Positions 1 to 7,422 are shown, counted from the stretch's first letter. The stretch: 9,500 nucleotides of DNA from Butyrivibrio sp. (GCA_024688095.1 JAILEJ010000429.1:1-9500), one strand, 5' to 3'. A program made the numbers and translations. The notes: generated by a model not told the origin, from the sequence alone.

Positions 1-164
1 AATATAATTATAATATAAAAAATCTAATATATAGAGTAAAATTAGAATATATAAAATAAAATATTATATATAGAATATGAAAAATGAATTATAAAAGATA
101 ATATTAAATATATATTTAATTTTTAGATAAACCAAAAATATCTTAGTTAAATATTTTTAAGTAT

Positions 165-191
165 AAAAAAGAGCCACTTAAAAAGTGGCTC
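165..191 (-). terminator. Rho-independent terminator of the mnmE-mnmG-rsmG unit
   Basis: On the minus strand a 9-bp perfect stem (GAGCCACTT / AAGTGGCTC, at 183-191 and 171-179) with a 3-nt loop is followed at once by six T residues (165-170). It lies 13 bp past the rsmG stop codon. This is a textbook intrinsic terminator. The plus-strand reading lacks a T run, so it should act only on leftward transcription. Confidence 0.93.
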
Positions 192-204
192 AAGACAAAA
201 ATAA

Positions 205-939
205 TTAAAGTGGACTCTTTGAAGGAGTTCCTGCTTTTCTTGGATAAGTTTTAGGTGTATTAACTTTTTTATCAATTATACAAATGTTTCTATGAATATC
301 AGAATTTGGTAAAAGAAACGATTCTACAGTTTTAAGTTTCCCACCTAGAATTTTTAGAGCTTTATTATCCTTTCCAAGTTCGTCCATAAAATTATCACCC
401 TTGTAAGAAATAAAACAACCTCCAACTTTAACATAAGGTAAACAATATTCTGAAAGAGTTGATATATTAGCAACAGCTCTAGAAACTGCAATATCATATT
501 TTTCACGAAGACTATCTTTAGAAGGAGAACAAAAATCTTCTGCTCTTCCATGTATAGTATTAATACTACCCACAGAATTTAAATTAAGTTCTTCAATAAC
601 ATCATTCAAAAACTTAATTCTTTTATTCAATGAATCAAATAAAGTAATGTGCAAATGAGGAAAAACAATTTTCAAAGGGATGCCAGGAAATCCTGCACCA
701 GTACCAATATCAATAATTGAAAAATCATTGTCCTGAAAATCAAAATATTTATAAGATGACAAACTATCTATAAAATGTAATTTACAAACTTCATCAAAAT
801 CAGTAATAGCTGTAAGATTCATAACCTTGTTAGTTTCAACAAGCATATTATAAAATTTATCAAATTTACAAATCATATCATCTGTAATATCAATATTTAA
901 TTCTTTGGCATCATTAATAAAAGCATCATAATTATTCAT
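205..939 (-). CDS. rsmG: 16S rRNA (guanine-N7) methyltransferase RsmG (GidB)
   Basis: RsmG transfers a methyl group from S-adenosylmethionine to N7 of a guanine in the 530 loop of 16S rRNA (G527 in E. coli numbering). It is a cytoplasmic enzyme, and loss of it is known to give low-level streptomycin resistance. The 244-aa protein is close to the family length of about 240. Visible motifs are NLTAI (41-45), HFIDSL (55-60), the SAM-binding loop DIGTGAGFPG (77-86) and SRAVA (153-157). The C-terminus is basic and proline-rich (about 228-244), as in many Firmicutes homologues. The ATG start has only a weak upstream GAGAGA as ribosome site. The gene is 30 bp downstream of mnmG with no terminator between, so it is probably co-transcribed with mnmE and mnmG. 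No truncation is seen. Confidence 0.96.
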   Translation of the reverse strand: MNNYDAFINDAKELNIDITDDMICKFDKFYNMLVETNKVMNLTAITDFDEVCKLHFIDSLSSYKYFDFQDNDFSIIDIGTGAGFPGIPLKIVFPHLHITLFDSLNKRIKFLNDVIEELNLNSVGSINTIHGRAEDFCSPSKDSLREKYDIAVSRAVANISTLSEYCLPYVKVGGCFISYKGDNFMDELGKDNKALKILGGKLKTVESFLLPNSDIHRNICIIDKKVNTPKTYPRKAGTPSKSPL

Positions 940-969
940 AAAATTCTCTCATTAAAATTTGTTTTAAAA

Positions 970-2898
970 TTATTTATGATCACGTCCATAATAAGATTTC
1001 AAATAAACCAAAAGTACAGAAACATCAGCCGGATTAACTCCGCCAATACGTGAAGCCTGACCAATATTTTCAGGTCTATAAATTTTTAGTTTTTGTCTGG
1101 CTTCAAGTCGTAAACTGGAAACATCATCGTAATTTATATCAGAAGGAATAATTTTCTTTTCAAGTTTTTTGAATTTCTCAACTTGTCTTTCCTGTCTCTG
1201 AATATAACCTTCATAACGAATGTTAATTTCTACCTGATTTATAACTTCTTTATCAAGAGGTTTACGATCTGGATCAAGTTCTTCCAAATCATAATAGTTA
1301 AGTTCTGGTCTGCAAATAAGTTCTGCAAGTGTTGTTGCAGTCTTCAAAGTAGAAGTATTGTGTCTTATCATAAAATCCTGAACATTAGCTGATGCACCAA
1401 GAGAAGTCTCTTTAAGTCTTTTAGTTTCTTTTTCAATTAAAGACTTCTTTAACATAAGAGCATCATATTTTTCTTTAGAAATAAGACCAACTTCATAACC
1501 TTTTTCACGAAGTCTTAAATCTGCATTATCCTGTCTAAGAAGTAATCTATATTCAGCTCTTGAAGTCATCATTCTGTATGGTTCCTGATTTTCTTTAGTA
1601 ACAAGATCATCAATAAGAACTCCTATATATCCTTCTGACCTATCTATAAATAATGAAGGTTTTCCAAAAATTTCCATAGCTGCATTTATACCGGCATAAA
1701 GACCCTGAGCCGCAGCTTCTTCATAACCACTGCTTCCATTGAACTGACCAGCACAAAAAAGTCCAAAAATATTTTTAGTTTCAAGAGAAAGATGAAGCTG
1801 ACCTGGAGTTAAACAATCATATTCAATTGCATAAGCATTTTTTACAATTTTACAATTTTCAAGTCCTGGAACAGATCTATACATCTGAATCTGAACATCT
1901 TCAGGCATTGAAGAAGACATACCATCAATATAAACTTCATTAGTAGCAAGACCTTCAGGCTCAATAAATACCTGATGTCTATCCTTATCAGGAAATTTGA
2001 TAACCTTATCTTCTATTGAAGGACAATATCTTGGACCAACGCCTTCAATAACCCCAGCATAAATCGGTGACCTATCAATATTCGCTCTAATAATATCATG
2101 AGTTTTTTCATTAGTATAAGTTAGCCAACATGAAACCTGTTCCTTCTGAACATCAGCTGGATCTGTATCAAATGAAAAAGGTATAACAGGATTATCTCCA
2201 AACTGTTCAGTCATCTTAGAAAAGTCAACTGTTCTTCCATCCATTCTAGCTGGAGTACCAGTCTTAAATCTTCTAAGCTCTATTCCATTTTCAATAAGAG
2301 AGGCTGAAAAGTTATTAGATGGCTGAAGCCCGTTAGGTCCAGTATAAGTAATTGCTTCTCCGCATAGACATCTTGCTTTAAGATATGTACCGGAACAAAT
2401 AATAACAGCTTTTGCCATATAAACAGTTCCTGTATAAATCTTTACACCGGTAATCTTCTTTTTATATCCAGATAAAAAAATTTCAGAATCCGCTTTTACA
2501 TCTTCACAAATAAGTTCAGTAACCTCTGCCTGTTTAATAGTCAAATGCTCCTGATTTTCAAGAACATGTTTCATCTCTTTTGAATATTCAAATTTGTCTG
2601 CCTGAGTTCTAAGAGAATGAACAGCAGGTCCCTTAGAATAATTAAGCATCTTGGACTGGATAAAAGTTTTATCAATATTTTTTCCCATCTCTCCGCCAAG
2701 AGCATCTATCTCTCTTACAAGGTGACCTTTAGAAGATCCACCAATATGAGGGTTACATGGCATAAATGCAATATTATCTGCACTTAATGTAAAAACAACA
2801 GTCTCAAGACCAAGTCTTGCACATGCAAGAGCAGCTTCACATCCAGCATGTCCTGCACCAACAATACAAACATCAACATTTTCAACAAACGTATTCAT
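970..2898 (-). CDS. mnmG: tRNA uridine-5-carboxymethylaminomethyl modification enzyme MnmG (GidA)
   Basis: MnmG is the FAD-dependent partner of MnmE. The complex installs the (carboxymethyl)aminomethyl group at C5 of wobble uridine U34 in tRNAs that read split codon boxes. The 642-aa protein is slightly longer than the usual 620-630. The dinucleotide-binding motif GAGHAG is at 14-19, followed by CNP (48-50) and the signature KGHLVREIDALGG (57-69). FKTGTPARMD lies at 211-220. RYCPSIEDK (290-298) holds Cys292, which matches the conserved second cysteine (C277 in E. coli). A second FAD-contact segment, AGQFNGSSGYEEAAAQG, lies at 383-399. The ATG start follows a GGTGGG ribosome site. The gene begins 14 bp after the mnmE stop, which points to a shared transcript matching the shared enzyme complex. 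All signature motifs look intact. Confidence 0.97.
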   Translation of the reverse strand: MNTFVENVDVCIVGAGHAGCEAALACARLGLETVVFTLSADNIAFMPCNPHIGGSSKGHLVREIDALGGEMGKNIDKTFIQSKMLNYSKGPAVHSLRTQADKFEYSKEMKHVLENQEHLTIKQAEVTELICEDVKADSEIFLSGYKKKITGVKIYTGTVYMAKAVIICSGTYLKARCLCGEAITYTGPNGLQPSNNFSASLIENGIELRRFKTGTPARMDGRTVDFSKMTEQFGDNPVIPFSFDTDPADVQKEQVSCWLTYTNEKTHDIIRANIDRSPIYAGVIEGVGPRYCPSIEDKVIKFPDKDRHQVFIEPEGLATNEVYIDGMSSSMPEDVQIQMYRSVPGLENCKIVKNAYAIEYDCLTPGQLHLSLETKNIFGLFCAGQFNGSSGYEEAAAQGLYAGINAAMEIFGKPSLFIDRSEGYIGVLIDDLVTKENQEPYRMMTSRAEYRLLLRQDNADLRLREKGYEVGLISKEKYDALMLKKSLIEKETKRLKETSLGASANVQDFMIRHNTSTLKTATTLAELICRPELNYYDLEELDPDRKPLDKEVINQVEINIRYEGYIQRQERQVEKFKKLEKKIIPSDINYDDVSSLRLEARQKLKIYRPENIGQASRIGGVNPADVSVLLVYLKSYYGRDHK

Positions 2899-2912
2899 AA
2901 AATTCCCACCAT

Positions 2913-4313
2913 TTATTTACCCATACAAAACTTAGAGAAAATTTCTTCAACAAGATCATCTCCAACTTCTGCACCAATAATATTTCCTAAAAAAGTATAA
3001 GCATTCATAAGATCAACAGCATAAAAATCTTCTGATAAACCATCAGCTATACTCTGTTTAACAAGTTGTAAACTATCAAAACTATTTTTCAAAGCTTCTT
3101 TATGTCTTGTGTTAGTAATATACAATTCCTGTTTTGGAACAACATCACCATTAAAAAATAAAAGTGAAATTGATTTTTTTAAATCTTCTATACCCTGATT
3201 ATTTAACATAGAAGTTCTAATAATAGGAACAGATTTATCCAAATTATATTTATTATATAGAATATCTTCATTAATATAATCAGAATCAAGATCTGACTTA
3301 TTAAGTAAAATTATAGTCTTCTTATTTTTAATGAGTTCAAGAATTTCTAAATCATCACTAGTAAGATCTGTCGTAGAATCAATTATATATAAAATAAGTT
3401 CGGATTCCATAGCATAATTTTTTGCTTTATCAACACCTATTTTTTCAATAACATCATCTGTATTTCTAATACCTGCAGTGTCTATAACATTTAAAATAAT
3501 ATCATCTAATCTAATAGTTTCTCGAATAATATCTCTTGTTGTACCTGCAATATCAGTTACAATTGCTCTTTCTTCTCCTGCAAGAATATTTAATAATGAA
3601 GATTTTCCTGCGTTTGGCTTACCAATTATAACAGTACTTATGCCATTCTTTCTGATAATACCTTCATCAGCAGAACCAATCAACTCAGAAATTTTAGAAC
3701 AAATTTTATCAATTACTCCATCAAGTTTTTCATCATATCCTTCTAAACTATAATTTTCAGGATCATCAAGTGCAGATTCAATAAAAGCCATTTCATAAAT
3801 TATAGATTCCCGAAGTGTCTTAATAGCATTAAAAAGCGAACCTGATAACTGACTTTCTGAAGATTTCAAAGCAAAATCATTTTGTGCAGAAATAATATCC
3901 ATTACTGCTTCAGCTTTAGTAAGATCAATCCTTCCATTTAAAAAAGCTCTTTTTGTAAATTCACCTGGCTCTGCAAGTCTGCATCCAGCCTTAAGCAAAA
4001 GATTTATTGTATTATTTAAAATCAAAACTCCACCATGAGTGTTGATTTCAACTACATCTTCTTTTGTATAAGTATGAGGAGCTTTCATGACAGATATCAT
4101 AACTTCATCAAGTATATTATCAGAAAAATCACAAACATATCCAAACTTAATAGTATTTGAATCATGTAATTTCAAATCATGTTTATGAGATGCATTAAGA
4201 TAAATCTTATCACAAATAGAAATAGCATCTGAACCACTAATTCTTATAATACCTATACCTGCATCAGACATAGCTGTTGCAATAGCACAAATTGTATCAC
4301 TTTCGAAATTCAA
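2913..4313 (-). CDS. mnmE: tRNA modification GTPase MnmE (TrmE), TTG start
   Basis: MnmE is a dimerising, potassium-activated GTPase that works with MnmG to modify U34 of tRNA. The 466-aa protein has the expected three parts: an N-terminal formyl-tetrahydrofolate-binding domain (about 1-118, with THGG at 92-95), a helical domain, and an inserted G domain. G1 is GKPNAGKSS (231-239), the switch-I region is TDIAGTTRD (253-261), G3 is DTAG (278-281) and G4 is NKSD (338-341). The C-terminus ends FCMGK, carrying the conserved Cys463 of the family CxGK tail. The start codon is TTG. It is chosen because the reading begins with the conserved SDTICAIAT segment, and AGAGAGG sits 7 nt upstream (4321-4327). 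The first in-frame ATG would be codon 15, inside the conserved domain. It is first in the mnmE-mnmG-rsmG unit and is separated from jag by a terminator. Confidence 0.97.
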   Translation of the reverse strand: MNFESDTICAIATAMSDAGIGIIRISGSDAISICDKIYLNASHKHDLKLHDSNTIKFGYVCDFSDNILDEVMISVMKAPHTYTKEDVVEINTHGGVLILNNTINLLLKAGCRLAEPGEFTKRAFLNGRIDLTKAEAVMDIISAQNDFALKSSESQLSGSLFNAIKTLRESIIYEMAFIESALDDPENYSLEGYDEKLDGVIDKICSKISELIGSADEGIIRKNGISTVIIGKPNAGKSSLLNILAGEERAIVTDIAGTTRDIIRETIRLDDIILNVIDTAGIRNTDDVIEKIGVDKAKNYAMESELILYIIDSTTDLTSDDLEILELIKNKKTIILLNKSDLDSDYINEDILYNKYNLDKSVPIIRTSMLNNQGIEDLKKSISLLFFNGDVVPKQELYITNTRHKEALKNSFDSLQLVKQSIADGLSEDFYAVDLMNAYTFLGNIIGAEVGDDLVEEIFSKFCMGK

Positions 4314-4402
4314 ATTTATACCTCTCTAAAATATAAATAAAACAATATTTACATACATATAAACTTATAAAATACTCAAATGTAAATAAATCCAAAATGG
4401 AA

Positions 4403-4408
4403 ATTATA
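4403..4408 (-). promoter_or_regulatory. Possible -10 element for the mnmE unit (weak)
   Basis: Because a terminator at 4448-4481 ends the upstream operon, mnmE should need its own promoter in the region 4314-4447. A perfect TATAAT hexamer reads on the minus strand here, but the sequence 17 bp upstream (GTATAT) is not a convincing -35. The region is nearly all A/T, so a chance match is likely. Treat this as a placeholder for an unidentified promoter. Confidence 0.25.
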
Positions 4409-4447
4409 AATACATATGTATATAAATATACTAAAACCATTATACAC

Positions 4448-4481
4448 AAAAAGCCCCTCAATGCATTAATGCAATGAGGGG
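4448..4481 (-). terminator. Rho-independent terminator after jag
   Basis: On the minus strand CCCCTCA pairs with TGAGGGG (7 bp). The stem is extended past one mismatch by a TGCA/TGCA stem with a TTAA loop. The hairpin is followed by CTTTTTG (T run at 4448-4452). It begins 10 bp downstream of the jag stop codon. It marks the end of the rpmH-rnpA-yidD-yidC-jag transcript, at least partly. Confidence 0.9.
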
Positions 4482-4491
4482 AATAAGATAA

Positions 4492-5253
4492 TTATTTCTT
4501 TAAAGTTATAACTACTCTTCTAAATGGTTCTTCACCTTCACTGTGTGTTGTAACAAATCTATCATTTTGAAGTGCAGAATGAATAATTCTTCTTTCATAA
4601 GGATTCATTGGCTCAAGTGCAACTGAATGACGAGTCTTACGAACCTTATAAGAAATATTCTTAGCTAAATTCTCAAGTGTAGCTTTTCTTCTTTCTCTGT
4701 AATTTTCAGTATCAACTTTTACATGAACGTAATTGTCTGATCCTTTATTTACAACAAGAGAAATAAGATACTGAAGAGAATCAAGTGTCTGTCCTCTCTT
4801 ACCAATAAGAACACCCATATCATCTCCACATAATTCAATATTCAAAATTGAATCAGCTTCAATATATTCAGCTTTAACTTCTACTGTCATATTCATAGCA
4901 GCAAATACATTTGAAAGGAAATTATTTGCCGCTGCAATATAATCAATATTTTCTTTTACTCCAGAAGCAGAAACTTTATTTTCTACAGGAGCAACAACAT
5001 CTTCTTTAACTTCTTCAGTTACAGATTCAGTTTTAACCTCCTCTTCTGCTTCTTCAGTATTAACTGTTTCAGAAATAACTTCTTCTTTAACTCTAGCTTT
5101 GATAATAGCCGGCTTTGAATTTAAACCCAAAAATCCTGTTGAACCATTTGATATAACTTCATAATCAAGTCTATCACTAGTAACAGAAAGTTTTTCACAC
5201 GCTTCAGTAATAGCATCATCCAAAGTCTTAGCTGAAACCTCTATATAATCCAT
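4492..5253 (-). CDS. jag: RNA-binding protein Jag / KhpB (Jag-N, KH and R3H domains)
   Basis: Jag (KhpB, also SpoIIIJ-associated protein) is a cytoplasmic RNA-binding protein. In several Firmicutes it acts with KhpA and affects cell elongation, division and sporulation. The 253-aa protein shows three parts. Residues 1-52 are a Jag-N domain with the GSTGFLGL segment at 37-44. Residues 55-98 are a linker dominated by Glu, Val and Thr, likely disordered. A KH-II domain follows, with its GKRG loop at 151-154, and then an R3H domain with Arg221 and His225 spaced as R-x3-H. The ATG start has GGGGG (5259-5263) as its upstream purine-rich site, an unusual but workable ribosome site. The gene lies 12 bp after yidC, the standard pairing that gave the protein its name, and a terminator follows it. 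Confidence 0.95.
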   Translation of the reverse strand: MDYIEVSAKTLDDAITEACEKLSVTSDRLDYEVISNGSTGFLGLNSKPAIIKARVKEEVISETVNTEEAEEEVKTESVTEEVKEDVVAPVENKVSASGVKENIDYIAAANNFLSNVFAAMNMTVEVKAEYIEADSILNIELCGDDMGVLIGKRGQTLDSLQYLISLVVNKGSDNYVHVKVDTENYRERRKATLENLAKNISYKVRKTRHSVALEPMNPYERRIIHSALQNDRFVTTHSEGEEPFRRVVITLKK

Positions 5254-5265
5254 GAGAACCCCCGA

Positions 5266-6588
5266 TTATTTATTGTTATTTTTTTCGTCGTACTCTTTAA
5301 CCATATTAGCTCTTGCAAGCAAACTATCTTTTCTGATATTTCCACTGGCATATACATTTTTAGCTTTATTAACTGCTTCAGATTTATTAGTCTCAGAAAG
5401 ATTTTTTGAAGTAACATCAGAAATATTTTTAGTATTCATATTAGCATATTTCATCATATTAGCTGTCTGTTCTTTTCTTTTCTCAAGCTTCTTCTTATAT
5501 TTTTCCTGATTCTTTTCAATTTCAGCATCAATATCAATACTATCAATATGTTTATTAATAACAATCTGCTGAATTGTTCTTACAACAGCACCAGCTACCC
5601 AATATAAGCCAACACCCATAGGGAATGAATAACACATAAATACTGAGAAAAGAGGCATCATAAGATTCATAGTCTTCATAGACTGCATCATCTGAGCCTG
5701 CTGATCATTAGGATCAGCCTTTTCATTAGTAGATTGTGTAGGCATAAGCTTAACATTAATCCACTGTGTAAGACCTGCAAGAATAGGAATAATAATAGCA
5801 GCAATAAATAAAATAAATGACTTTGAGGCAATGGCATCCTGCATTACAAATGAAGGAGAATTACCAAGATTGAGTCCAAGGAATGAATTGTATCTGTCAA
5901 TAAGACCAGTTGTTGTATCATTACTAAGAATCAAGCTTCCATTATAAGTCAAATCAGCTAACCCATAGTGATCAGAAATAGTCTGAAGATCAGCACTTGA
6001 AAGTTTATTAAGTACATCAATAATACCATTTGTTAAATTTGCATCTGTAAGATTGTTTTTATACTGATTAACAGCACTTGCTATAGAAGAAACATCTGAA
6101 TTGATAATAAAACTTCCGCCATCAGTACTTATAATCTTATCTGCAAGAACTCCAAATGTATCACCGATACGAGTTACATATGCAGGAATAGAATAAATTA
6201 CACGATAAAGAGCAAACAGAATTGGCATCTGTATGATAAGCTGCAAACAGCTACCAGTCTGAGAAACTCCATATTTACCATAAACTGCTTTAATCTCTTC
6301 CTGCTGAGCAAGCATTGAATTATTATCAGTCTTACCTTTATACTTTGCCTGAATAGCCTGAATTTCAGGATTCATCTTTGACTGAAGTTTTGAAAACTTC
6401 TGCTGTTTAATAGTCAAAGGTAAAAGTAATAAATAAATCAAAATAGTAAATAAAATGATTGAAAGACCAACATTTGGAATACCAAAAACATTAAGTAATT
6501 CAAAAATCCAGTTCATAAGGTAACCAAGTAGCTTAGCTACTGGTCCAACAATCTTCCCCGAATACTGAGTAAGAAAAACTTCAGTCAT
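5266..6588 (-). CDS. yidC: Membrane protein insertase YidC (SpoIIIJ/OxaA family) with large outside loop
   Basis: YidC inserts and folds membrane proteins, alone or with SecYEG. The 440-aa protein has the five-helix core: a first segment at about 40-60, a cytoplasmic helical hairpin at about 61-112, helix 2 at about 113-133 (with QMPILFALYR), helix 3 at about 256-276 (AGLTQWINVKLM follows the family pattern), and helices 4 and 5 at about 306-345. The N-terminus has no lipobox, unlike Bacillus SpoIIIJ. Two things differ from the Bacillus protein as I recall it: residues 134-255 form a much longer outside loop, and the conserved groove arginine of helix 1 is Tyr52. The C-terminal tail (about 346-440) is long, charged and lysine-rich, possibly for ribosome contact. 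The ATG follows a clear GGAGG 6 nt upstream. It lies 15 bp after yidD and 12 bp before jag. Confidence 0.95.
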   Translation of the reverse strand: MTEVFLTQYSGKIVGPVAKLLGYLMNWIFELLNVFGIPNVGLSIILFTILIYLLLLPLTIKQQKFSKLQSKMNPEIQAIQAKYKGKTDNNSMLAQQEEIKAVYGKYGVSQTGSCLQLIIQMPILFALYRVIYSIPAYVTRIGDTFGVLADKIISTDGGSFIINSDVSSIASAVNQYKNNLTDANLTNGIIDVLNKLSSADLQTISDHYGLADLTYNGSLILSNDTTTGLIDRYNSFLGLNLGNSPSFVMQDAIASKSFILFIAAIIIPILAGLTQWINVKLMPTQSTNEKADPNDQQAQMMQSMKTMNLMMPLFSVFMCYSFPMGVGLYWVAGAVVRTIQQIVINKHIDSIDIDAEIEKNQEKYKKKLEKRKEQTANMMKYANMNTKNISDVTSKNLSETNKSEAVNKAKNVYASGNIRKDSLLARANMVKEYDEKNNNK

Positions 6589-6603
6589 TATAACCTCCGA
6601 TTA

Positions 6604-6813
6604 TCAAGGTACAGGATCGTAACCACCACTAGAAAATGGATTACATCTTAAAATTCTCCAAATGGCCAGTAAACTTCCCTTAAAAGCACCATATTTTTCA
6701 ATTGCTTCTAATCCATATTCCGAACAAGTTGGAATATATGGACATTTTGTTCTCTTTAAAGGAGAAATATACTTTCTGTAGAATTTTATAAGTAAAATCA
6801 ATATTTTTTTCAT
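6604..6813 (-). CDS. yidD: Membrane protein insertion efficiency factor YidD
   Basis: YidD is a small, membrane-associated protein that helps YidC-dependent insertion; its exact mechanism is not settled. The sequence has the family features: an amphipathic start with FYRKYISPL (11-19), PTCSEYGLEA with conserved cysteine, and a C-terminal RCNPFSSGGYDPVP. The chosen ATG at 6811-6813 gives 69 aa beginning MKKILILL and has GGTGA 7 nt upstream. Residues before it do not resemble the family. An in-frame GTG at 6877-6879 would give 91 aa, overlapping rnpA by 23 bp, and also has an AAGGA ahead of it, but it sits inside a hairpin. The protein ends at DPVP, without the tail seen in many homologues. It is positioned between rnpA and yidC as usual in Firmicutes. 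Confidence 0.92.
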   Translation of the reverse strand: MKKILILLIKFYRKYISPLKRTKCPYIPTCSEYGLEAIEKYGAFKGSLLAIWRILRCNPFSSGGYDPVP

Positions 6814-6856
6814 ATTTAAGTCACCATAAAAACTACTATTTGCAAACCCGACAATA

Positions 6857-7216
6857 TTATCTATTATCAGGTCCCTCACTATTTTTCCTTAAGTGAGAGG
6901 GTCCTGCCAGATATAATAAAGAATCTTCAATATCATGAAAAGATGCTTCACTTGCACAGGATCTGGCTACGACTACTATATCTAAACCACTATTAAATAT
7001 ATTTTCATGTAGTCGGTAAGCTTCACGAACAAGTCTTGCAAATCTGTGCCTTACAATACTGTTCCCAACTTTTTTACTACAAGAAATTCCCAATCTGTTT
7101 ATAAGAAGATTATTCTTCCACACATAAACTACAATATATTTATTGGCATAACTTCTACCATTCTTATAAACATTTCGAAAATCATTGTTCTTTTTTAAAG
7201 ATTCCGAAAAAAGCAT
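6857..7216 (-). CDS. rnpA: Ribonuclease P protein component
   Basis: RnpA is the basic protein subunit that joins the catalytic RNA of RNase P to cut 5' leaders from precursor tRNAs. The 119-aa length is normal for the family. The hallmark basic helix KKVGNSIVRHRFARLVREAYR is at 48-68 (the usual form is RNRxKRxxRE; here His and Ala replace Asn and Lys). DIVVVAR (79-85) is the conserved strand. The last 15 or so residues (about GPSHLRKNSEGP) are encoded by a strong inverted repeat and may be a lineage-specific tail. The ATG follows AAAGGA at a spacing of 8 nt. The gene is 64 bp after rpmH, with a hairpin in the gap. Confidence 0.95.
   Translation of the reverse strand: MLFSESLKKNNDFRNVYKNGRSYANKYIVVYVWKNNLLINRLGISCSKKVGNSIVRHRFARLVREAYRLHENIFNSGLDIVVVARSCASEASFHDIEDSLLYLAGPSHLRKNSEGPDNR
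6868..6906 (-). promoter_or_regulatory. Stem-loop over the 3' end of rnpA and upstream of yidD
   Basis: In the minus-strand RNA the arms at 6892-6906 and 6868-6880 pair in about 12 positions (CAGG/CCTG, an A-A mismatch, CCC/GGG, a 2-nt bulge, TCACT/AGTGA). The loop is 11 nt and purine-rich and shows AAGGA. No T run follows, so it is not a standard intrinsic terminator. It is much more GC-rich than its surroundings. Possible roles are transcript processing, protection of the rnpA 3' end or control of yidD translation. These are inferences. Confidence 0.55.
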
Positions 7217-7239
7217 TAAACGTATCCTTTAATATTATT

Positions 7240-7276
7240 TAAGATTAAATAGAAAGGCCACATTGCTGTGGCCTTT
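7240..7276 (-). terminator. Hairpin between rpmH and rnpA, likely attenuator
   Basis: The minus strand forms a perfect 10-bp stem (AAAGGCCACA / TGTGGCCTTT, at 7267-7276 and 7253-7262) closed by a GCAA tetraloop of the stable GNRA class. The following sequence, CTATTTAATCTT, is T-rich but interrupted. The hairpin begins 4 bp past the rpmH stop. A partial terminator or a processing site that lets L34 be made in excess over RnpA is the simplest reading. Confidence 0.75.
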
Positions 7277-7280
7277 AATC

Positions 7281-7415
7281 TCAAGCTGATAATCTCTTTC
7301 TTCCCTTTGCTCTTCTAGCAGCGAGAACTTTTCTTCCGCCCTTTGTACTCATTCTAGCTCTGAAACCATGAACTCTGGCTCTCTGAAGCTTATGTGGCTG
7401 AAATGTCATCTTCAT
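7281..7415 (-). CDS. rpmH: 50S ribosomal protein L34
   Basis: L34 is a small, very basic protein of the large ribosomal subunit that contacts 23S rRNA. The 44 codons read MKMTFQPHKLQRARVHGF and continue with RMSTKGGRKVLAARRAKGRKRLSA, a complete match to the family pattern and length (44-46 aa). The ATG at 7413-7415 follows an excellent ribosome site, AAAGGAGGTG (7423-7432). It is the first gene of the leftward operon and faces dnaA across the origin, the standard arrangement. The promoter at 7507-7535 drives it. The strong promoter and ribosome site fit the high demand for a ribosomal protein. Confidence 0.98.
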   Translation of the reverse strand: MKMTFQPHKLQRARVHGFRARMSTKGGRKVLAARRAKGRKRLSA

Positions 7416-7422
7416 AAGGAAA

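Noticed and set aside
1..160. AT-only inverted repeats (for example AAAAATAT / ATATTTTT at 134-141 and 151-158) and TATA-like hexamers
   Set aside because: The stretch is almost pure A/T, so such matches are expected by chance. No gene, T-run-backed hairpin or promoter pair stands out.
3478..3753. 91-codon open frame on the plus strand inside mnmE
   Set aside because: It is antisense to the conserved G-domain region of MnmE, has no ribosome site and resembles no family. It is a by-product of codon use in the real gene. The same applies to open frames at 354-551, 1183-1392, 5252-5509, 8251-8442 and 8661-8927.
4411..4420. TACATATGTA palindrome upstream of mnmE as an operator
   Set aside because: It is a 10-bp near-all-A/T palindrome in an AT-rich spacer, with no promoter defined nearby and no second copy.
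6814..6879. Extended N-terminus of YidD from GTG at 6877-6879
   Set aside because: The 22 extra residues do not look like YidD, and a proper ribosome site precedes the inner ATG. It is kept only as a regulatory possibility in the findings.
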